Assembly: GCA_914767715.1 (NCBI GenBank)
Contig: OU612073.1
Coordinates: forward strand, 1,924,001 to 1,988,000
Origin: Membranipora membranacea
Taxonomy: Eukaryota; Bryozoa; Gymnolaemata; Cheilostomatida; Membraniporidae
Length of the DNA stretch: 64,000 bases
Direction: 5' to 3'
The translations under genes and the position numbers were made by a program. Under the pieces are notes generated by a model. That model was not told where the DNA came from, made no database searches, and saw nothing but the letters and a program-made list of their open reading frames with translations. Position 1 is the first letter of the stretch. Each line of letters begins with the position of its first letter. This document shows positions 35,801 through 48,330 of this stretch, piece after piece.

Positions 35801-38800
35801 AATCTCACTAGCTTCTACCTGGACATTGAGCAGGCGTATAACATTGGAATTCAGATGTATGATTGGTTCAGGTTTTATGGTCAACAGAGTTACAATGTCT
35901 CTCATCCAAGAGCATGTAGCTGCGAGCTGCTTGAATGTTCCAAGATCATCTTGGCATATAGAGTACAGGCAGATGTTCACCCATAGTTCTGATGGCAGCC
36001 AATAGTCTGTAAGAAAGTGATAAAGACATCAAAGACTGCCTCAAAGTTAATGCTAACAAATTCGGGGTACAATGGTTTTCATCTGAGAGAAAGTTCTTAG
36101 GACGACTTTTTATCCCAGTTGCAATTAGGAAAACGCGAACAGGGAAGACTGAGCACATCCGGTGAGAACTTTGGTCTTAAACAGAATTAAATATTATTCC
36201 TCATGTATACTAACCATGACGTAGAGGTTTCTTGCATTGAAGTGCTACAACATCTTCTGTCTGTCCTTCATCATCATTATCACCTATTTCAGGAAAGGTT
36301 ACTTGCTCAGAGGCAGTATTTGGTTGGCAGTTACTGGTCGGTTTACGGGTGTGTTTCTCACCAGACTCATTTCCTATTAAAAATGTAAAGTAGTGTACCC
36401 AATACCAATTGGAATCACAACAAATAAGGTGGCAGATATCGCACCGCCGAGAATAGGTGAGTGGGAGTGATAACCCAATGTCTCTCAACACAGGGACTAG
36501 TCTCTCTCCTCATGCAATATCAATCAGTATTAACACAGGGAGGTTGACTTTCTTTCAGCCCCACATGACTGTGATCACACGGAATAGGTAACAAAATAGA
36601 TAAATATTGTGGGTGGAAGGATTGGTTAAGTGATGGGAAAATATATTGAAAGGGGGTTTTTGTTTTGTTTGTGAGAAAAATGAGATTCACATAGAAATAT
36701 TGATTCCTTCAGACTCAGGTTGGTGATGCCAGGAAAAAATATGTTATTTGGGGAGTGAGGTACGGTGATCACATATTGGACATATATTTTATCTAGAAAA
36801 CTAGATGAACAAGTTATATTATGATATAAGAATTGTGGAGTGTTGAAATTTTAGATAGAGTTTTGAAATGTTTAAATTCTATGTTATGCCTTGAGACAGT
36901 TTCGACCACTGAGCTATCTCTTTCTTCTCATGAACTACCAAATCAAGCCGTACTAGCATGGCTTTATATTCAACAATGGCATGAACGGTGACTGTTAATA
37001 ATAGCGCTATAATACAATTACAGACTGGAGGGTGCAAAAGTAAAACTCTCTAAACTAAATCCAACCTCCTGAAAATGCGCAACTTGAAGCAGATCTATCT
37101 TCAACAGTGCTGTCTTCACCAGAGCTGCTCCCACTTGAGCTGTCGTCATCAGAGCTGCTCCCACTTGAGCCATCCTTGCTTGAGCTGACTTGATCCAACT
37201 GCTCAATAATCAAATGAGCGACTGGTTCTTGTTCTGTTAGTTTCTCCGGGCTGTCATTATACACTCTTGCTTGATCAGAGCTGTTTCCAGTGTCATTTCG
37301 CGAATCACCAGACAAGCCTTCAGGAAATCACACAAGAAACACTTGCGTTGGAAATAATGTAGATGCAGTAGCATTGCAAGGAATCAGGAATCAGTTGGTG
37401 GTCATTGGTAGTTGCAGGTTTTTTCTTTCAACGGATTTGGATCCTATGAAGTATTGTCAGCAATATTGAAACGCATAATATTATGATTTAGAATACCTTA
37501 GAGAAAGAGTTTTGAGTCAACTGATGGACACCTCGGCACAATAGTTAATGGGTAAGCTACAGAAATGACCTGTTGTCCCTCAACATTTTCATTCCTTGAG
37601 CGAATCATAAGGGCCCATTGCGCATATCTAATCTGCTTCAGTCCTGCTTATAAAGTTGCAGATCTAGTGAAACATAATAGAGATTAAGAGGGGGATTTAA
37701 GTTTGGCAATGACATGAAACATAGATTTAGCGGGCATGAGTGATGACAGAAAAACGATAAATTTAGTGGGGGATATGATTAAGTAGATTCCGTGACACTT
37801 CGAAAATGGGTTTTTGAAAACCCAAACCACAATCCCCAACCAAAAATCCCCAAATCACAAACACTATTATTGAAATAAACATTTTCGAAGTACCCGTATA
37901 CAGGTTAAGTGATGAGAGGATAGTGAGTTCAGGGTTGATGAACACTGAAAAATGTATATTGCTGTGCACCAGAGAGTATGTGAGCTGCAGTGATAACCCA
38001 ACACCTCTCAAGACTAACATATATCAATGAGTACCACAGAGAGGGTGACTCCCTCTCAGATCTGCATGGCTGTGATCACCAGGAATGGTATAACCGCCCC
38101 ACATATGGCACTGCATTATAGCAATTATAGACTATAACCTACAAAAGTAAAGATTTTGTGGGGGACGATGAGAGAGAGAGAGAGAGAGAGTTCGGCATTG
38201 GATGAACGAAAATATGATGACAGAGCAAGAAAGGTTTTGTGGGGGAGTTGGATTAAGCTATGACATATTTATATCTATTAGCAAATGAAAACGGTAACAT
38301 GTTGTCGTGTTGGGTCAGTCAGTGTCAGTGGTGCAAGGGTAAGGCATGTTACTTTGAACAAAAGAGACAAAATGTTTCTTGCAAAATAGGGCCAACTGTG
38401 CATATCTAATCTACTTCAGCCCAGCTTTCCTAATAAAGTTGCATAACTAGTGAAATATAATAAAGATTTAGTGGGGGCTTTATGTTTGGGAATGAAAGAG
38501 CTCACCCATTTCATAATTAAGATTGGTGATGACAGGCCAATATAGGTTTAGTGGCGGAGTTGGGTTTGGCTAGGACTTATTTATGTCAGGGCTCTCCCCA
38601 AGGGGGCGGAACGCCCCCATGGTTTTACTGCCCGCCCTGTTTCTTGTAAAATATATGGCCCACTGTGCATATCTAATCTACTTCAGCCCAGCCTTCCTAA
38701 TAAAGTTACCGAACTAGTGAAATATAATAAATATTGAGTTGGGGATTTATGTTCAGCAATGACAGGAATCATCCATTAACAATAAAAATTGGTGATGACA

Positions 38801-41800
38801 GACCAATATAGGTTTAGTGGGAGAGTTGGGTTTAGCTATGACATTTTTATGTCTACTAGCAAAGAATACAAATATTTTGTCGTGTTGGATCAGGGTCAGT
38901 GATGCAAGGTTAAGGTAATTTACAGTGATTTGATTTAATTATTCACTCTAAGTCAGACCATTAAAAAATAGCTCAGCGTACCGAATGAAAAAGTGCTACT
39001 CTGTGTGAAGTTGTCCATTATTATGATTCCACATACTAATTGTTCGTTTATACATTTGAGTATAAGAGAGATGGATTGTTGCTTGTAAAATAGGGCCCAC
39101 TGCGCCTATCAAATCTGTTTCAGTCTTCCCAATAAAGTTACACATCTAGTGAAATATAATAAATACTTTGTGGGGGATTTATGTTTTGAAATGACAGAGC
39201 TCACCCATTTCATAATTAAGATTGGTGATGACAGACCAATATAGGTTTAGTGGGGGAGGTGAGTTTAGCTTTGATTATAGCTACTTTGTGGGGGATTTAT
39301 GTTTTGAAATGACAGAGCATACCCATTTCATAATTAAGATTGGTGATGACAGAACAATATAGGTTTAGTGGGGGAGTTGGGTTTAGCTATGATTATAGCT
39401 ACTTTGTGGGGGATTTATGTTTTGAAATGACAGAGCTCACCCATTTCATAATTAAGATTGGTGATGTCAGACCAATATAGTTTTAGTGGGGGAGTTGAGT
39501 TTAGCTATGATGATAGCTTCTTTGTGGGGGATTTATGTTTTGAAATGACAGAGCTCACCCATTTCATAATTAAGATTAGTGAAGACAGCCCAATATAGGT
39601 TTAGTGGGGGAGTTGAGTTGAGCTATGATTATAGCTACTTTGTGGGGGATTTATGTTTTGAAATGGCAGAGCTCACCCATTTCATAATTAAGATTGGTGA
39701 TGACAGACCAATATAGGTTTAGTGGGGGAGTTGGGTTTCATAGCTAAATCCAACTCCCCCACTAAACCTATATTGGTCTGTATAGGTTTAGGTTTAGTGG
39801 GGGAGTTGGGTTTTGCTATGAAACCCAACTCCCCCACTAAACCTATATTGGTCTGTCATCACCAATCTTAATTATGAAATGGGTGAGCTCTGCCATTTCA
39901 AAACATAAATCCCCCACAAAGTATTTATTATATTTCATTAGATGTGTAACTTTATTGGGAAGACTGAAATAGATTAGATAAGAGCAGTGGGCACATGTTC
40001 CCGGTTTATTTTGCTAGTAGACACAAATTCTGTGTCTACTAGCAAAATAAACCGGGAACATGTTGTCGTGTTGGGTCAGTGTCAGTGGTGCAAGGGTAAA
40101 GTGTATTACATTTGAACAAAAGAGACGGTATGGTGCTTGTATAATAGGGCCCACTGCGCCCATCTAATCTGTTTCAGTCTTCCCAATAAAGTTACACATC
40201 TAGTGAAATACAATAAATACTTTGTGGGGGATTTATGTTTTGAAATGACAGAGCTCACCCATTTCATAATTAAGATTGGGGATGATAGACCAATACAGGT
40301 TTAGTGGGGGAGTTGAGTTTAGCTATGATTATAGCTACTTTGTGGGGGATTCATGTTTTGAAATGACAGAGCTCACCCATTTCATAATTAAGATTGGGGA
40401 TGACAGACCAATTTAGGTTTAGTGGGGGAGTCGGGTTTAGCTATGAAACCCAACTCCCCCACTAAACCTAAATTGGTCTGTCATCCCCAATCTTAATTAT
40501 GAAATGGGTGAGCTCTGTCATTTCAAAACATGAATCCCCCACAAAGTAGCTATAATCATAGCTAAACTCAACTCCCCCACTGAACCTATATTGGTCTGTC
40601 ATCACCAATCTTAATTATGAAATGGGTGAGCTCTGCCATTTCAAAACATAAATCCCCCACAAAGTATTTATTATATTTCACTAGATGTGTAACTTTATTG
40701 GGAAGACTGAAATAGATTGATATGTTCCCGGTTTATATTGCTAGCAGACACAAATTTTGTGTCTACTAGCAAAATAAACCGGGAACATGTTGTTGTGTTG
40801 GGTCAGTGTCAGTGGTGCAAGGGTAAAGTATGTTACATTTGAACAAAAGAGACGGTATGGTGCTTGTAAAATAGGGCCCATTGTGCATATCTAATCCGCT
40901 TCAGTCCTGCTCATACCCAGGGTGCTTATAAAGTTACAGAACTAGTGAAATATAATAAATATTAAGTTGGGGATTTATGTTTGGCAATGACAGTAATCAT
41001 CCATACACGAACCTTTGTGTTGTTGTTCCTCAACATCTGTCAAATCATCAGCTGTCCCAGTAACTGGCTCAGCAGCAGGAGTTGTTGCATCATAAGTAGT
41101 TTCATCATCAGACTCTAAAAATGTATAGCATCACTCTGATTAGCTAGTTGCTACGAGGCAAGATTTTACGGGAATAGTGGTAGTAATTGCAGATTTCTAC
41201 CTTTCATCAGATTCGAATCCGAATCAATGGGCAGGATTCAGGAAGAAGTTGTCTCCACTGTGCTATTGCATTATCCATCAATGTAACAAGTGCATATCTC
41301 ACGGCTTCACACTTTGCATGAGGTTTTCCCCTATTGAAAGTAACAGCTAATACTACAGGGCAACTTACTGCTATCAACTAACTGCTCCATGCAGTAAATG
41401 GGAAGGAAACCTCACGCAAAGCGTGAAGTTGGTAGACATGCACTTGTTACATTGATGGATAATGAAATAGCACAGTGGAGACATGTTCTTCTTGAATCCT
41501 GCCCATTCACCAACAATTGGATGACCTGAGCGGAATAGTAGCATTTAACCATGATATTTGTCTCTAGACATTCAGATATCAAATTGAACCACCGTCGCAA
41601 TTCAATTACAAGCTGGTATATTGCGGTCCTGGGCTACAGTAGCAAACATGGAAAGATAATGAACAATGTAATTAAATTAGCAAAGCTTTTTCACTTGTAT
41701 AGAGTCGAACCTGTATTTGAAAAGAAGGTTGTTGTCAAGTTCTAAGTCTTGGAATATGGTATGATTACTTTTTTGCTGTGATTAGGAATCTTCCATGTAT

Positions 41801-42293
41801 ATCGTAGGTTTCTAAAGTGGGTGTAGAAGCATAGTCTAGTGATCCTAAGCAATAATTATAGTTCACAGTGCAAGCATAGACAAGCAAACTAACCTGATGC
41901 GGCAGACATAGCTTTACGATCTCATCTTCGAGAAACTTGACTCTGATCTTGCTAGTCTCTATCTCCAAACCTATTACAACAGCTTTATACCAGTGACCAT
42001 TGCGCCAAAGCGCCTGAACCAAGTCGCCAATCTCGCAATTGAACTCCTGAAAATGAAATCATAATAAGGCAGACCAGATAGTTATTACAGCTTATGAGTT
42101 AAACCTGCAACTGTTCATACATCTGTGTTTCTTATTATAATAGTACAAAAATCGATAGAGTTTCTCCCCACTTTTTCTTGTTCTTCTAAACTAAGATCGT
42201 ATCTTCTACTTCTGCAAAGGTTTTCTTGTAATTCCCGAATTTAGACGTAATTTATTTAATGATACTTACAGCGCAGAGATTTCTCTTCCGCAT
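32895..42293 (-). CDS. Tudor-like, F-box-like and SANT/Myb-like protein, 11 exons, about 576 aa
   Basis: Exons (minus): 42293-42270, 42046-41894, 41112-41013, 37317-37066, 36373-36215, 36006-35602, 35054-34947, 34416-34294, 33950-33768, 33250-33200, 33067-32895. From exon 3 on, every internal junction is phase 1 and all agree; the total is 1731 nt. The ATG has an in-frame TGA 12 bases upstream. Domains: Tudor-like barrel (residues about 13-55: IGDLVQALWRNGHWYKAVV); acidic and Ser/Gly/Asp-rich disordered parts; F-box-like start LPSELWVNICLYSI with LAATCSWM (about residue 232 on); a domain around GLSRQCAAWGEGLAHALA that I do not recognise; a C-terminal motif CWTEEEIKKLTSVW...RSKLVIRSKAQHLL, like SANT/Myb. 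I infer a nuclear chromatin reader or ubiquitin-ligase adaptor. The exon 2/3 join depends on which of two adjacent AGs is used. Confidence 0.78.
33768..33950 (-). CDS. Duplicated acidic Ser-rich exon (paralogue of the exon at 37317-37066)
   Basis: Both exons start LSGD(P/S)(Q/R)NDTGNSSDQ and keep RVYNDSPE, EQEPV and a run of Ser/Gly/Asp (SSSGSSSGDDSS type) before ending in (F/P)SG with phase 1 on both sides. The nucleotide match extends over most of the exon, so it is an internal exon duplication within the gene. The charged Ser clusters look like casein kinase 2 targets. The copy at 37 kb is longer, with extra GSSS repeats, and uses the weaker donor GGAG|GTTGGA. Confidence 0.8.
35602..36006 (-). 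CDS. F-box-like exon
   Basis: A 405-bp exon coding DYWLPSELWVNICLYSICQD then LGTFKQLAATCSWMRDIV, the L-P-x-E-(L/I)...L...C+x-W pattern of F-boxes that bind Skp1. A helical region of about 90 residues follows (EIIVSLSRVIQYAG, FPQASCLCMGLKSFL) and would be the substrate side. No Kelch, WD or LRR repeats are seen. The donor CAAT|GTGAGT and acceptor CTTACAG|AC fit neighbouring phases. A degenerate F-box remains possible. Confidence 0.6.
38168..38190. repeat. (GA)n microsatellite
   Basis: About ten GA dinucleotides in the same intron as the satellite array. Confidence 0.95.
38400..40950. repeat. Nested palindromic satellite array, unit about 118 bp, inside intron 3 of the Tudor/F-box gene
   Basis: Five direct units of about 118 bp (starts near 39164, 39283, 39401, 39519 and 39637) share ACTTTGTGGGGGATTTATG, GAGCTCACCCATTTCATAAT and TTTAGTGGGGGAGTTG. 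The array then flips at about 39765. Further mirror points occur near 40027 and 40757 (both GTGTCTACTAGCAAAATAAA against its complement) and 40447. Looser direct relatives extend left to about 38400. Single strands would fold into very long hairpins. No ORF. Confidence 0.9.
41228..41504. repeat. Inverted repeat, arms about 105 bp, spacer about 70 bp
   Basis: GGGCAGGATTCAGGAAGAAG on the left is mirrored by CTTCTTGAATCCTGCCC on the right, and CATTATCCATCAATGTAACA by TGTTACATTGATGGATAATG. It lies in intron 2 of the Tudor/F-box gene. It is a foldback element, or a MITE that has lost clear ends. Confidence 0.85.
41894..42046 (-). CDS. Tudor-like domain exon
   Basis: The exon codes 51 residues: CEIGDLVQALWRNGHWYKAV then an acidic strand RVKFLEDEIVKLCLPHQ. 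The spacing G-D-x-V-x-A-x-W-x-x-G-x-W-Y-x-A-x-V followed by V-x-F-x-(D/E) is that of Tudor/Agenet-type barrels, which bind methylated Lys or Arg in other proteins. The aromatic cage would be Trp, Trp, Tyr and Phe. Splices are TTTTCAG|GAG and CATCAG|GTTAGT, both phase 0. Confidence 0.7.
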
Positions 42294-42924
42294 CTTCTTG
42301 CATCAGGTTGTGTTTGTGTACTGGGTAACAATATTTATTGACTGGTGCATTGAAGCCTGGATTACGTTGTGTTTGTCAAGAATACAGTAGAACAGGATAA
42401 GTTTCTGATCGTTGGCAATTTTTACAACCATTTTTAATCATTCTTGAATTTCTCAATTGTTCAAGGTATCAAAAAGGTGATATTACAAGTAAATCATAAG
42501 AACTAAAGTTAATATTGATCTAGCAGATAAAGCGAAACTGTGTTTCCATTAATGAAAGATTGCTGACAGGTTTTGTTCAAGTTAATAGCATGAAACAAGC
42601 CCATTCTACAGTAGGTATTTTGTGTGAGCTCATACACTGCCTGTGGTGATCCCCCAGAGGTGCGAAAGGATTCTCATAATCCCCACACAGTTTTAAATTT
42701 ATATATAATTGGCAAATAAGCAAACTCCTTGCGTAGGGAGTTGTCTTCCTTATCGTATCAACAAAATATCAGCCTTGTGCATGACCACACCATGCAAGAC
42801 TTAACACCTTTTTAGACCATTTGAGATGCCAATTTTATATGGGGGTTTTTCAGTCACCCATAAATTTTATATCCCCCACAGAGGGGGCTCATTTTTCATA
42901 CCATCCCCATAAACTACAAAGTAT

Positions 42925-42957
42925 ATATCTATATATATATATATATATATATATATC
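42925..42957. repeat. (TA)n microsatellite upstream of the Tudor/F-box gene
   Basis: About 30 bp of TA, roughly 650 bp upstream of the start codon on the minus strand. The TA tract alone is not evidence of a promoter. Confidence 0.95.
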
Positions 42958-43963
42958 ACCCGGAGTCATCACTCTATGATATAAGCAGTCGAAGAGGAAT
43001 AATAGAAGATTCGAGAGCCTGTTCGAAGAATCAGATAACACTGATTACCATTGTGATCACATATATATTATAGCATTTTGTTATCTCGATGTAAAATCAT
43101 ATTAAAAGCTTGTTATGGCAAAGTGTATGTCCCATTTCTGCTTGTTCTTCTTCAACTGGATGCAAGTGCTTTCTAGAACTTTACATGGCTTCCAATTAAA
43201 GTTATTTAAAATACCTGGTTGAACTTAGTCATGTTGTTAGGTATTGAATATTAGCCAAATTCTAATAGTTAAAAGGGGCTTGCATAATTTCAATATTAGT
43301 GATATCATTTTAGCGTCAACAATTAAAGATACACTAAGACCAAAGCAATATATAGTCAGGCAGTCATTTTCGAAGTGTTAGAAATTGTCACCATAGTGTA
43401 TACACCTGTTTACAATATTGAAATGTCGGACTCGGGACTTCTATAATGTATTCTAATCTACACAAATTGGAAATTTACTCAAATTAATACAGAATTTGGT
43501 TTAACCAAGTCGCAATTATTCAAATAAGCTATTATCCATTCAACCTGCAAATGACATGGGACATGTCTGCGAAATGAAAAATGACTAGGAATATCAGCGG
43601 CCAAACGGGGATATTGGGAAATGAAGTACCAAAATCAGGCGGGAAGTTGCATAATGAATAATAATTTGTGAGAAAGGCTGTAGAAAGTGAGCTTAAAAAA
43701 TCTGACAGCTTCTCTTGCTGATATCTTGGCACCATCCAGCAATCAGGATATATCTATTGACTAACAGACTGAAGGGTCAGATCAGGGAGTTTCGGACATT
43801 GTTATATCTGAAACTAAGGGTTTTAGGATGATCCTCTCAGTAAAAAGCTGTCTATGGATTGCCTCTCTACTCTCCGCCAGCTTTTTTGGGTGACTCTACA
43901 AGTAATATAATCCTCATGTGAGTAATCTAGCTGTCCTCATAAGTTACATATTATTTATCTTTA

Positions 43964-45389
43964 TCAGCGTTGATGACAGTTGATTCTGTGATCCTCTGTA
44001 GTCATACCCAGTAGAGTGTCAGTAGTAATATCATCAACTGTAAATGATGCTAGCTGGGCTGGACTGGAAAACGTTTCAATGGTCAGCCGGTGGGTTATTA
44101 GTACGAAGAAAAGAAGAATAAAAAAGATGTGACATGTACTATGTACATAAATTACCATGATGAATGCTAGCGGGTTGGCTGTGGTCAAACTGCCGCTTCA
44201 CTCGCCCACCAATCACCCACCTCAAACATAGGGAGAGATGACAACCCCCTAGAGTAGACAGCAGGCCATCAAGGACTCAAGTGAGCTTAGATTCAATAAA
44301 TTGGGATTATTTATGGGTGGTGAGAAGGTATCAAAATGATAAAGCTGTAAATTTTTGGGCTCACAGTTGGAAGGAGTATTTTCTGACATCAGTGTTGATG
44401 TGACACCTAGTAGCTCCCTACCTGGTGTTGTGCTCGGAGTGGTATGGAAGGAACCTGTTCCTGTCAACTGCTGCGTCATCTGTAATGATTCTAGGAAATA
44501 GACATCTATCGATATTGTATAGTATTCGATGTTGCACGGTAAACAGCCATAAGTAGAGTCCCTTTCTCGATCTTGTCTTTTTCTTTATTGTTTTGCTTTT
44601 CGTGTTTCTATTTGTAGCGTCCTCAGTCTACTTTTAGTTTTGGTTTCTTAAGGATCCATAATATGGTAGGTTGAATGTATAAGGTATATTATGATCCCTC
44701 AGTATGAAATATGATGGTAGTAGTCTGCACTATCTGTTTGCTGCTACATGCATACTCGCCAACCTGTAACTTATGTGTCTGACTGGTTTCTGGCTGAGTC
44801 AAGTTATTTATGCCTTTGTACTCCAACTTCATCTGAAATGGGAGTTGCCTTAACCTTATATGAGGTAGGGCAACTCAAAAGTAACATTTGATGCCTAACA
44901 GAATTAGGCTAATTATTCAATATAACAACGACAAACTGTTCGATCTCCTGCAATTTAGTTTTCACAGCTTGGGAGTTGTCCTGACCTATCAAATTTTTGG
45001 AAGCTGTATAAAGGTAGATAACTTGCCCGCTACATTTAGATTAAGCATTCCAATGAATAGTACTGTAACTCTGCGGGTGCGTTCTATGTTCCGCTTCGTT
45101 CCGCTGGTCTATGGTCCGCTTGAAATGGGTCTATAGTCCGCTGTTTTTTAGACCACTGTATCGATCCTTATTCATCCATACAAACTGCTCCATGTTAGTT
45201 TAGCCCGTTATCAAGGACTAAATTAATCAATAGGACCAGACCTTCTTGCCCATTATAGACCACTAAACCAAGGAGTGACTGAACTCCACAGCTGAATCTA
45301 TAGATAGTGAAGATATTCCCCACTGAGTCACCAGTCCATGTACTGACTTTAACTCTTACATTATATAATGATGGACTATTTAAGTGCAT
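43964..45389 (-). other. Possible exons of an unrecognised minus-strand gene
   Basis: Three pieces have weak coding character. At 45389-45195 a frame reads VRVKVSTWTGDSVGNIFTIY and RFSCGVQSLLGLVVYNGQEG before a stop. At about 44473-44408 an exon-like piece has a TTACAG acceptor and a CACCAG|GTAGGG donor. At about 44075-43964 a TTTTCCAG acceptor precedes SSPAQLASFTVDD and a stop. I could not join them with consistent phase and recognise no family, so these may be unrelated chance frames. Confidence 0.2.
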
Positions 45390-45483
45390 TGGAACAATGA
45401 GTAAGTGATTTGAATCAATTTAAACCTGTTTGAATGTACACTTATTGCATAGGACATCATTGCTGATGACATGCAAACCACAG

Positions 45484-45607
45484 GCCTTCTGTAGTTGGTG
45501 CAAGTCCAGTGGTCGAGTGCCCCAGTGGCCGAGGCCTTTTCTTGAGAGATAAGGCCTCGACCACTGGGGCACTCTACCACTGGACTTGCACCAACTATAG
45601 AACGCCT
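45484..45607. repeat. Palindrome, arms about 55 bp
   Basis: TAGTTGGTGCAAGTCCAGTG is mirrored by CACTGGACTTGCACCAACTA, and GAGTGCCCCAGTGG by CCACTGGGGCACTC, around a loop of about 10 bp (TTCTTGAGAG). The arms are almost perfect. Confidence 0.92.
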
Positions 45608-45899
45608 GTGATGCAAACCCTAACTTATGGAACTATATGACTGTCCTGCTTTCATAGCTTCTGTATTTTCTGGAAACCATTTTAGCGCTTGCTTAATTTG
45701 TTGTTTTTGCATTGTCATTGCGGCCAGTCAGATTCCAAAATTCCTCGATTAAAGCAACAAATTAAGCACATGTTAATGACCCGGAAAGGTTAAACCGATT
45801 TTGAGCAGAAGTTTCTAAAGTCACAGCTGGAGAGCTGGCGCTTGAGACGAAGAAGACGCAGGTAAATACGCAGGTAAATAAGCAAGCGCCAACATGGTT

Positions 45900-46990
45900 T
45901 CAGAAGCTATGAGAGCCAGCTGACAGAACAGATTTGCGACATTTCACAACAGTTTGACAAAGGAGAGGAAGCGGATGCCGGTTTCCTAGACTTCAGTAAA
46001 GCTTTCGACCAAGTTGACCACAATAACTTCTTCAGAAACTCGCTTATATCGGAGTTACCCCTCAAGCTACTTTCTAGGTACAGAGTCTACTAGAAGGTCA
46101 ATCCCAAGTATTTACAGTTGATGGCCATAGTTATAGCCCACGCCAAGGTCATCCCAGGGTTCAGTAATTGGCCCAATCCTGTTCCTTGTCTACATAAACG
46201 ACCTAGCTGACTCAGTCATATCCAAAACCCGCATGTTCGCAGACGATACGTCATCTGTTCGACCGGTGAAAACTTTTTCCAGCTCCATAAAAATCTAGAT
46301 GCCCTCCAAGTATGGCAGAGTAGTTGGAAGATGGAGTTCAATCCTCTCAAATGCGAACATGTTAAATTTACCCAAAAAAGAACTAAAGGAGCCAACAACA
46401 ACCACATACATAATGAAACAGATATCCCTAAGACAAAGGGTGTAAAATACCTAGGATTAAGGCTGGAGAGCTCTCTTAGATGGAACGAAAACTTCAACTA
46501 TATTACCAACAAAGCAGCCAGCATAAGGTGAGGGTTCATAAGAAGAGCACACAATACCATACTTTCTAAAACATCTCAGAGCAAAAGCTTACCCCATACT
46601 CGTCAGGCCCATTCTAGAATACACATCATCAGTATGGGATGGTAGCCTGACGCAAGCACAAGCAACAAAGCTCGAAGCTGTGTAACGCAAGGCCGTGCGC
46701 ATGTGTTTACAATGTTCCGCGGTCAGACCACACAACTAGCACCTCGCAGCTGATTGAACAACTAGAATGGAAAAACCTAAGTACCAGAATGGCGAAGAAT
46801 TGTACTCTTCCGAGCCATCCACTTTGGTAAAGTAGAGACTGACATGGGAGATTACATCAACTTCACCCACATCCTGGCAGTTCTAGAAGGCACAACCCAC
46901 AGTACCTAATACCTCACTGCAGCACTGACCTCCACAAAAAGAGATTCTTTGTCTCCCCCGCTAAATTGTGAAATGATCTTTTTTATCACT
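45900..46990 (+). pseudogene. Decayed Jockey-superfamily LINE, reverse transcriptase region
   Basis: Across shifted frames: FLDFSKAFDQVDH near 45990, QGSVIGPILFLVYINDL near 46150-46210, RMFADDTSS near 46235, then an open piece at 46331-46531 with NPLKCEHVKF and KGVKYLGLRLESSLRW, and PILEYTSSVWDG near 46615. Motif order is correct and the FADD catalytic pair survives, but frameshifts between motifs show it is dead. It is not the same lineage as the intact LINE at 56-60 kb, whose corresponding motifs differ at many positions. Confidence 0.82.
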
Positions 46991-47249
46991 CTTTGATACT
47001 TGTAGATCCTCCTGTGGCAGGTTAAGGTTACAGTAAATGGTGAAAATCTGGTTATACGATCTATGACACGGGCTGATTACCGATAGAAGAGCCTGAAAAA
47101 ATACTGGAAACTTCAGATGAAGAAACGATTACTCTACAAGTATCAAGTAAGTATGGTATGCTTAATTGAGTTCAGTGGTAACTTCAGGCCTATATATAGG
47201 CATGTCGGCAAAGAGAAATGCTTTCTCTCTGTTTCTGCTATTTGCAGCC

Positions 47250-48330
47250 GCTAGATGTCTGCCTGGCATCGACATCTGTTAGTTGGCAAATAGACATCCG
47301 GTTACATAAAAGGCATCCAGGCACGTATTTGACAAAGGTGGATTGGTATGTAGCAGAGGAGGATGGATTGTAGTCACTCATCATCAGGGCGACAACCCCA
47401 TCTGAATAGGGCTGTAACAGCAAATATTAATGCTTTAAGCCCATTTGGTTGGTTTTGTTACACCAAAAATTTCTGCTCCAAGCCCATACAAATGGGTTTG
47501 TTACAGAAAGTATTACTGCTACAAGCTGTTGTACTAAAAATGTTTTCTGTAAATGGCCATCCGCCACACATCTCTGGTCTATCCTCAGCCTATGCAGATG
47601 AGTTTGTTACTGCTCCAAGCCCATATGGATGAGTGGTTGGCAACCATCAGTTGCCATATGGCCATTCGGATGGGTTTGTTACAGTCACACTCCGAGATTG
47701 ATACAAGGTGAAATGGATGGCCAGTTAGCATTGCCGCATGGGTATTTGTCATAAGCGGATGGCCCTTTTATGGAGATATGTTGCTGATGGCGATTTACCG
47801 GACACATTTGGCTCATCTGGAAGAATGGTTACAGCAAATATTACTGCTCAAACAAAACCCACCCGGATGGAGTTAATTTAGCAAACATTACTATTCCAAG
47901 CCTGTCTGGATGGGTTTGTTGCAGTTATAATGCGAAAAATGTGGCCGGTCCACCACAAATCTTTACGTTAAAGGTCCATCCACTCATGACAAATATCCAT
48001 TTCACATTATATCAATTTCAAAGCTCGGCAGTCACAAACCAATCCTGTTGCAAATTTTGCAACCAGATGGCTTCATGGCAGATGTCATTTGTAAAACAGA
48101 CCCATCCGGATGGCTATTTGGCAACCGTTGGACACCAAATAGGCGTCCTGATGGGTTTCTTTCACAGCAAACGCCATCGTAACAAAACCCATCTCTGTCT
48201 AAAGTGCATTTGCATCTGTTACAAGCCAATCCTGTCCCATGAATTTTATGTCCGGTAGCGTTAAAAGCAACCGGAAGCCTATTTGTCCGTTGGGCAACCG
48301 ACGGCTGCCAAATAGTAGGTTCTCATCGCA
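47250..48330. repeat. Degenerate minisatellite based on CATCCGGATGG and GGGTTTGTTACAG
   Basis: Units such as GGATGGGTTTGTTACAG, CTATTTGGCAACC and AAATATTACTGCT recur with variable spacing and orientation over about 1 kb. A shorter patch of the same vocabulary (CATCCG-ATGGC-TTTGGCAACCA) occurs at 21500-21830. Open frames here are made by the repeat. Confidence 0.75.

Noticed and set aside
39164-39735. Tandem coding repeats or a gene in the satellite array
   Set aside because: Every frame is broken and the array flips orientation; it is non-coding intron sequence.
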